A stretch of 64,000 nucleotides of DNA, taken from contig JAGMUV010000021.1 in NCBI GenBank assembly GCA_020744425.1, positions 1,302,001 through 1,366,000 on the forward strand. The letters are read 5' to 3'. Source of the stretch: Dactylonectria macrodidyma (lineage: Eukaryota > Ascomycota > Sordariomycetes > Hypocreales > Nectriaceae). Shown here piece by piece: positions 21,498 through 32,800 of this stretch; within the stretch, counting starts at the first letter, position 1; each line of letters begins with the position of its first letter. The notes under the pieces were generated by a model. That model ran no database searches and was not told the DNA's origin. It saw only the letters and a list, made by a program, of their open reading frames with translations. The position numbers were made by a program, and so were the translations under genes.

Positions 21498-22465
21498 CTA
21501 CATGAACAGCACCCCGCCTGAATTGGAACCGATGACACCAGTCTCTCCAGCGACAGCTAATACAGCCGGCCAGTACTCTGGAGGAAGACAAAGCATTCGC
21601 TCCTTATTTTTCATGATCCATGCTCCGTCAGAACTTATGCCGTAACCTGAATCCGGAAGTTCTTCCTGAGCCTCCAGCGACGGTAAGCTGGGGCTAGACG
21701 GGTGATCTTGGACAAGCAGGTCAATATCCGGAAGCAGACAGAAGCTACTGCCCCAGTCGAATGATACGCTTCCATCATGCTCCTGCTTCTCGCTCGAACC
21801 GACGTTTGTCGATGTGGTCAAGGCACCCTCGCGACTTACGGCTGGGTTTGGCGTTGGGGAAGGGCTCTCGTCGTCATCGTCATCGCTGTCGTCACCGCTT
21901 GGATTCTGCGTCCCGTCCTGGGGTGGCAAGCATCGGGAACGTGTCCGGATCGGAGAGCGTACAAACCCTTTCCAGCGTTGCGGCTTGTAGGGAGTTTCGC
22001 GTCGCGGCTTCCTATCTGTTGCCGGAATGCTCCGCAAGACATCCTCATACTCCACAGACCACGTATCGAGATGTTCAGTAGCGTCATGCCAGGCTTGACG
22101 GGGTGGAGGCGATTGGATGGCCTGAAGCACGAAGGCAAAGGCTTGCGAAACAGCAGTACGATGGAGTCGAGTCTCGTCCTCGTCTTGAACGTCCAGGCTT
22201 GGCACGCAGACGGACTAGTAGACGCAGGAAGGGTCGTCCGGAATGTGGAGGAAAATATAACCCTCCCCAGTACATACGTACCCATACTGGATGCCTTTAC
22301 CTATCAGGTAGGAGAAGAGCTGAGTCACAACGGCAGTGGTAAGTCGCCTCGCTGCGAATGCAAAACCCTCACCCTCCTGGTTGATCACATCACGATCTGG
22401 TTGGATCTCCGAGACCAGTCCTGTGACAATGTCCCCACATCTCAACTTGTGTGGTGCCTCTTGAG
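21498..22465 (-). pseudogene. Chimeric relic: nuclease/kinase-family segment joined to a STAND C-terminal tail
   Basis: From 22465 the frame reads APHKLRCGDIVTGLVSEI, RRLTTAVVTQLFSYLIGKG, QYGYVCTGEGYIFLHI, stops at a TAG (22214-22216, in a VYYS-like position) and resumes with VCVPSLDVQDEDE, PPPRQAWHDATEHLDTW and TPYKPQRWKGFVRSP. This is the PD-(D/E)XK-like plus linker region of a large fungal family that normally continues into a protein kinase. Instead, after an acidic Ser/Asp stretch, it passes into the tail of NACHT-WD40 proteins (GYGISSDGAWIMKN..LPPEYWPAV) and ends at 21498. The kinase is missing and the 5' end abuts a piece of the 195-bp repeat. The family identification is from memory of the pattern; the shared tail is directly visible in NLR1 and NLR2. 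Confidence 0.65.
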
Positions 22466-22494
22466 TTGATCTCATCTCATCTGACCCGTGGCAG
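22459..22494 (-). repeat. Terminal fragment of the 195-bp repeat
   Basis: On the minus strand this reads CACGGGTCAGATGAG then ATGAGATCAACTCAAGAGG, the first ~35 bp of the 195-bp repeat with a small internal duplication. It adjoins the 5' break of the chimeric relic. Confidence 0.7.
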
Positions 22495-23551
22495 TGGCTA
22501 CGTTGGTTGACAGTTGTCCAGAGACTCACTATCGATGAAAATTATGAGTGATCAGATTGGTACAGATCTGTACAGATTTGTCTGTGCCTTCGCTTACAGG
22601 TGGATACTTCCTATTGCAATTACGGAGTAATTGAATTAATACGATCTCAAGACCATATGGAGGGGGTATTCATAGTTTAATAAGCTGACCCAAAGAGGAA
22701 AGTCTTGATTTTTGACACAGTAAGCCTTGCAGGCTGCCGTAGGCGCTCCTTGCGTTGGCATTTTACGTTTTGTTACTAGCGTCTTGCATTCCTGATTCCT
22801 GGGCATGGATCCACTGTGATGGACCACCCGTTTCTTTGCTGTCTGTTTGTTTGCTGGTGTTGACACGGTGTGAGGCGCCAGTTTACCCGCTCTCAGGCTC
22901 AGGCGGCACTTTTTACCGGCTCCCGATGCGTCCCGAAGGTCAGCTATCCCAAAATTTCCCACTTCCCTTCTTCAGTTTTTCTCAACATTTGCCTCGCACG
23001 CTCGTGGAGAGTGGTCCTCTAACAATGCGCTTTCCTTTCTAGTCTCTGCGAGGCATTTGCCTCTTGTGTCGTTACTATCCTCCCAACGAGTTCCTTCCTC
23101 CCTGTCGTCACAGCCGCTTGGAAGCGATGGTAGGTTTTCTAATCCTCGGCTGTTCCTGACCCTGCAAAAGCTTTCGGTGGAAGGAAGAGGGCGCCGCAAA
23201 CTATATGGCACGTATAATTTCAGGCACGAGGCATAATTACTGAGCGGTCTGTTACAGGCAGTGAGCTGGATCGAAGTGGCAGTCCGGTTGGCTCACCATT
23301 CAGTCAATGTGCTTTCCACTCTTCTACCAAGGCAACTAGACAAGGCAACAATTCTCCAAGATCGACATACAATGAACTTGATCAGTGCGACCGTCTCTCC
23401 CGTGCTAAGTATCCATTACATATTAACAGTCTCCCCTCCCTCTTACTCAGGCTGTCCCCCATAGCCTGGTGTCCCTGGAGGTCCCTTAACACCCGCCGCG
23501 ACATCCACGTAAAAGCCGACTATATTGATGTGCAAAACTTGCATAGGAAGA
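22495..23551. other. Intergenic, no gene seen
   Basis: Several short frames on both strands show no domain features. No repeat matching other parts of the window was noticed. Confidence 0.4.
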
Positions 23552-24118
23552 TCAGTAACGTGGAAATAACATTTCAAACGCAGCAATTGTCGACTGCAGT
23601 ACTATGTGCTCTTCTAGGAGAGATTTATTTCTTTCCTTGAGGAGCGCAATATACTCCGTCGCCCTACATACAATGGACTCCTGTATTCTAGGTAAGAGTC
23701 GTTGTATTCTGAGCTGGGAGCTAGCTAACCTTATCCACTATTGTTTTCAGCGTTCCTTCGTGAGGATCCTTCGTTACATTCTCCTCTCCTTCCTTTGCCA
23801 TTATAACTCTCATACTAGGGATACTATCCCGCAGTTCGGTAAATGTAGCATTTAACTGCATGTCGTAGGGCTTGTCGATTGTGCGCCTGGGCGGCGCTTC
23901 CGATGGCTTGCGACGGCCGGAGTTGCGTGCTGGTGCGGGAGGAGACTCGGGCTTGATTTCCATGCTGGAGGAGAGTGACAATGGCGTCAGTTTATCCGGT
24001 CTCTGTAGCTTGGGAGGTCCTGAGGAACGGTTGGATGCGGCCCTAAGACAGTGGGCATCGGGGAAAGGAGGGGAGAGATTTTGAGGTTGAAAGGGGTCTG
24101 TAAGGCATTTGAATCCAT
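23552..24118 (-). pseudogene. bHLH-Zip transcription factor relic (SREBP-type loop)
   Basis: From ATG 24118 (MDSNALQTPFNL) a Pro/Ser-rich N-terminus runs to 23987, where the frame breaks; the next frame holds SSSMEIKPESPPAPARNS, a degraded basic region (RRTIDKPYDMQLNATF), then helix 1 FTELRDSIPSMRV. A 49-nt intron leads to KESIVCRATEYIALLKERNK (helix 2) and SLLEEHIVLQ (zipper start), with TGA at 23552-23554. Fungal bHLH-Zip proteins of this shape bind E-box-type DNA as dimers. Here the HNMIERRYR-like basic motif is largely lost and there is a frameshift, so DNA binding is unlikely. Confidence 0.6.
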
Positions 24119-25382
24119 GGTAGTAGTGTTAAAAGTGTCGCGCCGCATTTCGCACGATGATGTATCCGAATGTGTCTTTCTCGACATGGCCCAACGGGGG
24201 ATATGGCATGTCCACTATCCCGGCAGAGGTGGTACAAAATGGTACCTCACTGCGCCACCAACTTTTGGGCTGCTCCACGCAAACTTACTACATAGTACAG
24301 GGTTCGTAGTTCTAGCCGATCATTGGATCGTGTTCTGTGTCACATTACCGATCAACGGGTCCAGGCCAACCATGGCCTGATTTTGATTTTGCGCATCACT
24401 GCCTATTACACACACAACACGGTCGTGGCGGTGGAGAACGGCTCAATGACCATCAGGGGTTTCAGCTTGAACGCTTGAGAAGAGGGGATAAGGAACAGAG
24501 AGATTTGGCAACTCCCTCTCCCCATCTCAAGGCTACGGGAGAGTGCTCATTTGCTAATCTCGACTTTTTATCTCTCGACGACGGTGATGGCACCTGCAGC
24601 TCGCATCAGTGGCTGTCGACGGCTCCATGCAACATCGCACTAGTCCAGGTGGGAGGTCCTTAGCCTTGGGTTGGGGTGTTGTATTTGTTAAAAAGCAAAA
24701 TACCGTGCTTACTTAAGGCAATCACAGTAAATCTAATTAAAAAAAAAATGAGCTGAACAGAAGTTCTCTCTTGACTGGGAAGTTGATCTACATTTTCAAG
24801 GGATGCAAGGCCGCTGGAAGATATTGGGGCTGTCAACGACCCCCCGATGCTCCACCCAATACAGCCAATGTCCACCCTCCATCTACGCTCTTGGGCACCC
24901 AGAGCGCCGAAAAGCGTTGACAGATGTGATGAAAGCCATAGCGCAGAGCCCACAATGTTACCTCGTCTTGCTCGTACTTCCCTGTTGGGCCTTGCTGTAT
25001 GCCAACTCTGGTCTAGCCCAGTGCCGAGGGCCGAAGGGCCCGTTGTTCGGGACACCGTCGAGATGCATCCATCAATCATCGAGCAGTCATCAAGTAAATC
25101 AAATCAACCAAATCCACAGACCCCCCTGCCTAGCGTTGCCGATCACAGAATCCAGACTGGTCTATTGAATGACACGCCTGGCCAATGGCAGAGTGCGTTG
25201 GGGTTTGTAGAGTGCCCCTCTGTTATCAGTGAGCGGCGACAAGTTTGTCCGAGAAAATGCCCGAGAGAAGGGGGAGACCTGGCCGCCTACACGAATCCCA
25301 TTTTCGAAGTTATGTTGGATTTGCAGACTCTAGGCATTGTGGAACATTAGAAGCTCCCCGTTGTGCTCAACTCTTCGCATGT
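24119..25382. other. Intergenic, no gene seen
   Basis: Small open frames only. The stretch next to 25383 is presumably the promoter and 5' UTR of the HPt-like gene; upstream coding exons cannot be excluded because the frame is open from 25245. Confidence 0.4.
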
Positions 25383-25990
25383 ATGTCTATGTCAGTATTG
25401 CCATCGTCCCAAGGAAATGACCTCGCCCTAGGGGAAGACGAAGGTTGCTTCAACCTGCCCGACTTCAGAAAGAACGTAGATATGATATGGTTTTCCGAAA
25501 TCCTGTCGATGGACGAGAGTGAGAAGCGCGAGTTCAGCAAGTCCATCGTCTTCGCATTTTTTGAACAGGTGTGGGAAACATTGGACAAGTTGGACACAGC
25601 CCTGTGAGTACCGCTCCCAGTCCTCGACTTTCTCGTTTTCCTGACTGCTCCAGTCATCCCTCTCTTGCTCTTCTTACTAAGGTGACCTTACTTCATTTGC
25701 TAATATGGCTTTTTCGCAGCGCAGATAAAGATTTTAAGGAAATCGCCTCACTCAGCGTATTCTTGATAGGTTCTTCAGCAACCCTTGGATTCGTCAATAT
25801 CAACAACCGATGTAAGGAAATTCAGCAGTACTGCTGGGAGGAGAATATAGGAGGAACTTCTTGGCATGACGAAGAAGCTCGTATAGCACATATTACTGTG
25901 GCCCTAGAGATGCTGAAAACCGAGCATAACGAGTTGGAGGAGGCCCTGAAAATGTTTTTCAGCAGCATTAGTGAATCCAACGCGGCTTAG
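25383..25990 (+). CDS. HPt (Ypd1-like) phosphotransfer-fold protein lacking the active histidine
   Basis: Exon 1 (25383-25603) and exon 2 (25720-25990) join across a 116-nt intron (GTGAGT..CGCAG) to give 163 aa. The order of features is that of fungal Ypd1: WFSEILSMDESEKREFSKSI, FAFFEQVWETLDKLDTAL, then SLSVFLIGSSATLGF and a long C-terminal helix ending LEEALKMFF. In Ypd1 the motif is HFLKGSSATLG, with the phosphorylated His first and a supporting Lys; here Val (codon 25757-25759) replaces His and Ile replaces Lys. The frame is otherwise intact. Ypd1 carries phosphate from hybrid histidine kinases to Ssk1/Skn7; this paralogue could bind such partners but not relay phosphate. The intact ORF argues against simple decay, but a dying gene is possible. 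The start is the first ATG of the MSMSV run. Confidence 0.75.
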
Positions 25991-27163
25991 CCGTTGGCTG
26001 AGCAAGAGAAGAATCGAAACAACCTTCGCCTCATGGCCACTGCTCCGTCGCATCTGGTTTACCGGAGCTTGGCAAGGAGTTCGTTGCCTCATGCACTCGT
26101 CATCGACGACTTGAGGGCCTTGGATAAGATCGCGGTTAAGGACCCCCAAGACGCGACCGCTACATATAACCCACGACCCTTTAGGAAAGGGGTTCACAGC
26201 TTGTCGCATCCACCCGAGTAGAGAGCTCCATGGTTGTTGCTCTATGGGGAAGAGGAGGAGGACGTAGCATGCGTGTACGCCTTTGTGAGGAGGGCGGTCG
26301 TTCTCTGGCACCAAGCAAGAACCCAGCTTTATGAACACCGAAGTTTTGCTGAGCGGCTCTGGCCAGACATTCTCCTTTAAAATGGAAGGTGTCTAAATCA
26401 ACAGGACCGGCAAGGGATATATGTGCTGAAGAGCTTGGCCAGGGGGCACTTTCATCGCTACCACCGAGGAGTCGAGGGACAATACTATAGGACTGTAAGC
26501 ATCGATAACTAGTATGAATACGACGTAAGAGGACGTACGGAGTCAAGCCGCCATCACGCGTCAGTGCTAGCACAACCTGCACAGATTGAGTTTCGTCTGT
26601 CTCCCATCCATCCAAACTTACGCTATGGAAGGTAAGTTTGTTTAGAAAAAGTCGGGCGACTATAGTAAACCATTTCCCCTCTCAGTCCTCCTCTAAGGTC
26701 GCTGTTCTTACTCCGGCGTTGAACATGGAGAGTAGCAAAGGAAGCCCCGAGATCTCGTCATCTTTAAGACTGAGGAGGCGCGGATAAAGGTCGAGAATGA
26801 ATGCAGGCTGGATAAAAGGCAGGAAGGTCCCAGCCTTGAAGTTCCCTGCATTCGTATAGCGTGAGCCAGCTGGGAGGATTTCGCACTAGGCTAGGTCGGA
26901 ATAGTAGGTGATGATAAGATCCGCACCGATCGCTCCCGCCCACGCTTGTTCGGCAGCGGAGGTATCGGGTAAAAGACAGAGGCCGAGGATGAAGAAGCCA
27001 TACTGCTCGTAATAGAATCACGCGCAGTATTGTAAGTGAAATGTGCTCAGGAGAGCCAAGGGTAAAGGAGAAGAGAATATTTAGTCTTTCTCAGTGGGAA
27101 ATGTCGGCCCGCTGTGTAGATACATCCTACTTTTAGTAATGCTTTGACCCTGACGTTGATGTA
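25991..27163. other. Intergenic, no gene seen
   Basis: Frames at 26181-26615 and 26764-27021 (minus) show no family features. The interval ends at the target TA of the pogo/Fot1 element. Confidence 0.4.
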
Positions 27164-29380
27164 CCATCCCCCACCACTTAAAGAATCACACCACTTAAAG
27201 CATAGCACAAAAAATCATCGCCCCATACAAACCCTACCATTTTATTTGCACCGCATTTTGGCACAATGAAGCTATTCGCGAAAAAAAAAACTTGTAGTGC
27301 ATTATTTTTTTACGTGGTGTCTTACCCTGGGTCATTTTACTTCTGACTTTGTACGTATCATGGGGATTTCAAGACATTGAAAATTTGCATTTCTCGCTCT
27401 CTCAACCTTCGACTCCCACAAAGAAGACTCTCTACGTACTTTACATGCGTAAAATATCTCCAAAATAGGTCGCTATATTTATACTGAAAAAGACATTATT
27501 AATACTATATTCGATATTACTGACGGTTCTCTATCACAATACCAGGCCTCCGATAAGTACGGGGTGCCTCAACCAGTCCTCTCGAAAAGACTTTCTGGCC
27601 AGAAGAGCAGGAAAGAGTCTACCCACACTCACCAACGTATTTCTACGAGTCAGGAGGACCGCCTCGTTCGTTGGCTTCTGCAGCAGGAGTCCCTGGGCTA
27701 CGCTCTTACGCATAGCCAACTTCGAAGCTGCGTCGAAGCCCTCCTCCGCTAACGGGGAGATAACAAGCCATTAGGTAAAAACTGGACCACCAGGTTCATT
27801 AAGCGTCATTCAAAACTATCTACCAAGCTTAGAAAACGCTAGGAAGCCGCTAGATTTAACGGGTTTATGCCTAAAGCCGTTTATTAGTACTTCGATATTC
27901 GGGAGACAGAGTATGGCTAGATCAAGCCTGAGAATACGGTTAATGTGGACAAGGGCGGCATAATGGCGGGTTTCGGTATGTTCTCTATAAGTTACCTATA
28001 GGTTTTTATAGGTCATAACTAATTGGTTGTCCATGAGGCCTGGACAGCCTCGTAATCGGGAGCTCTGACCCGAAGAAGAAGGCGTTATTGAAATGCGTCT
28101 AGTCACGCAACTGGACCTCGTTTATTGAGGCTGTCACCGCAACTGGCTGGGCTTTGAAACCGGGAATTATCTTTAAAGGAAAAGAGCTGCAGAAGCAGTG
28201 GTTCCTTAATGAATTCGAATTAATAGCGAACTGGCACTACATCACATCCCCGAACGGCTAGACCGACAACCATATAGCTCTCGAGTGGTTGAAGGACGTT
28301 TATCTACCTCAAACGGAGCCTCATGATGCCTCGGATGCGAGACTTATTATCCTTAACGGTCACGGGAGCCATGCGTAGGTGAGTATTTTGGTGTTTTTGC
28401 TGCGGAGTCACCCGCTCTGGGTCACTAACGAGCAGTCAGGACGAGTGGATGGCGACATGCTTTCTGAGCAACGTCTACTACTGTTACTTACTAGCACATT
28501 GCTCTTATGGTTTGTAACCGTTAGATAATGGAATTTTTAATGTTATTAAAGGTGCGTATTGGAAAGAACTCTAAAAGCTGGCTAGTTTGACCGATTCTGC
28601 GCCGGTTGATAATGTCAACTTTATTCGGGCATACGCGAAAGCCAGAGAGGCGGGCATGAGGAAGGAAATTATCTTATCCGGCTGGAGGTTTACTAGAAAT
28701 TGGCCTATAAATCGCCATAAAGCTCTAACACACCCGGAAATTCAACCAGACAAAGAAAAAGTTCTAGAAAGATTTAAGACTCCTAGCCCTCCTTAACTGC
28801 ACTCAGATGATATGCCGAAAACGAGCCGCCAGGTGAGAGATATGGCCAAGCACCGAAGTCGTCCGACCAGGCGGAAGTACAGTAAGATCGCAAAAGGGTT
28901 AGAAGTTTTAGAGATTAAGGTGGCCGTTCAGAATGCGCGGATTACTGGCCTCGAAGAGCAGATGGCCCAGGTGCGGCGAGGGAAGAAAAGAAAGGCGGTA
29001 CCGAACCCGAACTGACGATTCATGGTTCTAGCGGAGGCTCTAGCGGCTTGAGAAGCTCCTAATGACTCAAAGGAGGCAGAAATAGAGGTGGATGTGGATG
29101 AGGAGGTCGAGCCGGCGATTGAGGTAGGTGTCAGGTCAGAGGAAAGTGAGGACTTTATGGTCGTAACAAAGCACTGCCAGCGCACACGGAGCGGTCGGGA
29201 GGTCAAAAAAACACGCAGAGAGTAAAATTCAAGCAATTCTCTATAGAACATCCGCGTGGCTTCATTTTTAATGGATAAGGTGGTTGGTTTCTGCGTGGAT
29301 CAAATATTGAATTTTGTATGGGGCGATCATTTTTTGTGCTATGCTTTAAGTGGTGTGATTCTTTAAGTGGTGGGGGATGG
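27164..29380 (+). mobile_element. pogo/Fot1-like transposon with ~70-bp TIRs, RIP-damaged
   Basis: The TIRs start CCATCCCCCACCACTTAAAG and match over about 70 bp with one mismatch; both ends are flanked by TA (27162-27163, 29381-29382). Each TIR contains two CCACTTAAAG motifs, possible transposase-binding subrepeats. The transposase is a pseudogene: an intact Psq-type helix-turn-helix start (GSLSQYQASDKYGVPQPVLSKRL), then a CENP-B/DDE_1 body broken by many TAG codons in Trp-like positions (for example NG*TDNHIALEWL near 28.26 kb), and a basic coiled-coil C-terminus (28.8-29.0 kb). Length is 2.2 kb. Confidence 0.85.
27480..29014 (+). pseudogene. Fot1/pogo transposase remnant
   Basis: Starts with a Psq helix-turn-helix (KYGVPQPVLSKRLSG), continues with a CENP-B-type HTH (TSQEDRLVRWLLQQESLGYALTHSQL) and then fragments of the DDE_1 catalytic domain. 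Stops replace Trp at many places (for example GKNWTTRFIKRH is intact, but VY*YFDIRETEYG*IKPEN follows). The end, DNVNFIRAYAKAREAGMRKEI to GLEEQMAQVRRGKKRK, is open. The enzyme would be inactive. Confidence 0.75.
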
Positions 29381-29848
29381 TAGTACATTGCTACTGTATC
29401 TTATTTTAGAAGAAAGAAATAATAGTTGATGCCTAAGGCATTAGAGACAAACAGTTCAGCTAGATATGAATAGCATCATGGCTGAAATAGTATTATAAGT
29501 TAGCTGAAAAGGAAAAAGCAAATAATTCCTCGTATCCTAATGGCAGCTCCGTCTTCTAGCGGCAACTGGTATAGATAGCAGCTATTGCTATAGATAGCAG
29601 TGACAATTTTTCTTATATAAAACATTAATAGAAGTTCAGCGACTGGTATTGCTTTTGACAGTGATTAGAGCCCGTAATTTTAGTTAAGATGGATTCAGAA
29701 AGGTGCTCCATACTGTGGGTCTGTCGTTATGCTCCTTTAGACCTCCTCACATATCTCTCCTTTCTAGAGAAAAAGTTCGTTTTAAGGAACCTATAGAGTC
29801 ATTAATATAGAACTCACCGACGTAATTTATCGCTATACGCCAATATCT
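29381..29848. other. Intergenic, AT-rich
   Basis: A tandem GATAGCAG-type motif occurs near 29560-29600. No gene is seen. The 5' end of the Helitron (TC dinucleotide) should lie here but cannot be placed. Confidence 0.35.
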
Positions 29849-32800
29849 TTGAACAGGAGCCTCACTGAGTACTTCAGCATGTCTAAATCACATGATCCTT
29901 TTTTCCTACCCACTCCACCACAGACACAACTGCCTACCCAGCAGCAGCAGACGAGAACAGGACCGCAAAGTGATGAGAGTCGGGCCATACGGGAAGCAGC
30001 GCGGCAGCGGCTGGAAGAGCAAAGGCGACGCGAGCAGGAGGCGATAAGACATCAGCAGCAGATGACAAGATGGCTGCAGAAGGAAGAGCGCCGCCGCCAA
30101 CGAGTGGAGAAACGAGCGGAGACAATTCGGCAGCGGGAAGAAGAACGCCGCCGCCAACAAGAGGAGAGGATGCAACAGCAGGAACTAGACAGATAACGCC
30201 ACCCACAAACTGAAGAGATAAGACAGTAGCTAGAGAGACACCGTCAGAATCAAGAAGAGGAGGCTCAACGTCGAAACGAGCTGGCGACGCACACGAGCAA
30301 GCGCTGTCAACGAGCTAGAGAGGCGAGACATAAGCTAGATTTACCAAACCCAGAGTATGACTCCTTCTTTAGGCACCCGAGGTCTCTTAAGCGCAGGAAG
30401 ACTAACAATGACCAGGAGACATCATCGGCCAAGGCAAGATGGACCTTCTGGCACCATCCCGGCTCAACAGGCAGCTTCCCCTGACCTGATGTCTATGGAG
30501 ATGATTATGCGGCAAAAAGAAGCGCTAGGCAGGCTGATTCAAGCAGTAGAGCAGTCCTTCCAAGAGAAGCAAGCGGCCTCGAATTGCCGTGATTGGTGCA
30601 ACCCTGTGCCTGCATATCGTAAGATCGACACAGTCCCGTCCTTTCTAAAAGCCTTCCACAATGAAGGCAGCATGGAGATAGCAGTATGCTCGGTTTGCTA
30701 TCTACAGAAGAAGCCACGGGACATAGACCACGTCGACTGGAAAAGGGTGTTGCCTACTGAGATTCGTTCAGCAATGACCAACTTACTGGCGTGTAAGAGA
30801 TGCTTCCCAGAGGGAGACGGCGAGACCGTAGTGCCAATATGCTTTTCCTGTCGAGCGGCTTTCGACCGAGGCAGGGTCCCGGAGGCATGCATGGGGAGCA
30901 CGATGCTCATCAGCTGCGAGCATCGGTATCCAAAGGAGCTGAGAGACCTTACCCCTCTCGAGGAGAAGCTGATCTCTCTCAATGCGGCATACGGGTTCAT
31001 CACCAAGTTCAACATCCAACGTGGCCAGGTCACCGGCCCGACATATCGGAAGCACGTCGCGGGTCACATCACGGTGTTCCCCAACGACGTGGAGTCTTTG
31101 GCTGCCATCCTGCCGCACCCACTTGTGTCGACACTGGAGCAGGTGCATGTGATTTGGACCGGCTTAGAGCGGCCCACGCCTCGAGATGTCAGTAAACTGC
31201 TCAGCGTTCGACCCAGCGCCATCCGCACAGCGTTACAGTGGCTGCAAGCACACAGCCCTCTTTATATCGATATTATAATTAACAAAGAGGAGATAGAAAG
31301 TTATAATTTTAAAGACAGCAGCAATGTACCAACACAAGCCTACCAACGTATGGTGAGGGAAGAAGAGACTGCAGAGGAGCTTAAAACGGACAGCACAGAT
31401 CGTGCCTCCAACAGATCGAGGGCAGGACCCTCCTGGTCAAGCGTCATCAGTCGAGGACATTGCGATAGAACTAGCAGAAAGGTCTAAGTGTAACCCTGGA
31501 CAATCTGAGCCTACGCATGGTGTACAACAACCCCCTAGCTTGGAGGAGGCGACGGCCGAGGAAACGTCAGAGCGGGTGTTTGAGCTACGCGCCTCGGCGA
31601 TGTTCCCGATCTACGAGCAGGCTACCTTCGCAGAGAAAGACAAGCTAGAGTTTATCAGTCCAGCGCTTCAGGCAGAGCGCCAGTTTGACGATAGCTACGA
31701 AGGTGGTGCAGGCGAGGCCTCGTTGATGCAGGTTCATGGTGTTGAAATGAGCATGTTGTATTGATTAAAGGAGAAAAGGACTAGCGCTAACCAGCGGAAG
31801 CTATTGACAAGAAGACATCCACATCCCAGCCACCAATGGATCGGAATAGCCATTGATCCGTTAAACGACGGATCTCAACACATCGCTCCTCGGAGCATCC
31901 GTTCATCCGGGTATCACATGGTCGCGAGTTCGCGGACGGCTTTTCCCCAGACTATTTCTCAAAGACCTTCCCTAGTTGCTTCCCTTATGGCCGTGGCGGA
32001 CCACGAGTGGCGAACCGGAATGAGGCGGAAGACCCAGCGAATCCCCTGCTACGAGATATGACCGTGGAGTCTTGGGCTAAAGTCGTTCTGCAGCGGCACG
32101 GCGGGCATTGCGCCCAACACCCTGCCTTCTCCTTCCTTGTCTTCAACATGATAGTAAGGTCTCGGAACCGATGGATTGCCCAGGGCCGCCTAAAGCGATC
32201 GGCTTTTCGGCGTGTCGAGGGAATACACCAGAGGCTGACATTATTGAACTTATGAAGGAACTCTCACTCTACGGGAACCGGCATCCTTTATCAAACGAGA
32301 GCCGTCTATCTATGCAGAAGAAGATCTGGTCGATGATAGTGGCATTCAGCCTTACAGCTATCTGGTTTACGCTAAATCCTAATGACATCAACAACCCGGT
32401 GAAGCTGAAGCTCGCGGCACGTAGGGAGCGGGATGATGAGGCCGCTAGAGTGTTGCTTCGTGCTCTAAGCACATCAGTACAAGTAACAACTTTCTCAGTC
32501 CACGACCCTCTCAGCTCAACGCTCTTTTTCATCCGCAAGATCTCTCTTTTTTTCGAGCATTACGTTCGCATCGGGCGACCGTCTGTTTATAGGAACGTGA
32601 GCCATTATTATGCAACCGTCGAGACCAATGGCCGCAGGGCGCTCCATCTACACGGCCTACTATGGTTAGATGGCAACCTGGCCCTATCAGATCTTATTAG
32701 CGATATGACCGATCCCAATAAGGGAGAATACCAGTCAAAGGTCAAGGGCTTCGTAGACGATATATTTACTGCGACCCTAAACGAGGCCCTGGCGAAGGAG

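Noticed and set aside
21777..22469. A 230-codon plus frame
   Set aside because: Antisense shadow of the chimeric relic, whose minus-strand frame has clear family motifs.
29906..30206. Minus-strand hydrophobic Leu/Ala-rich frames
   Set aside because: Antisense of the Gln/Arg/Glu-rich Helitron coiled coil; composition is a mirror effect.
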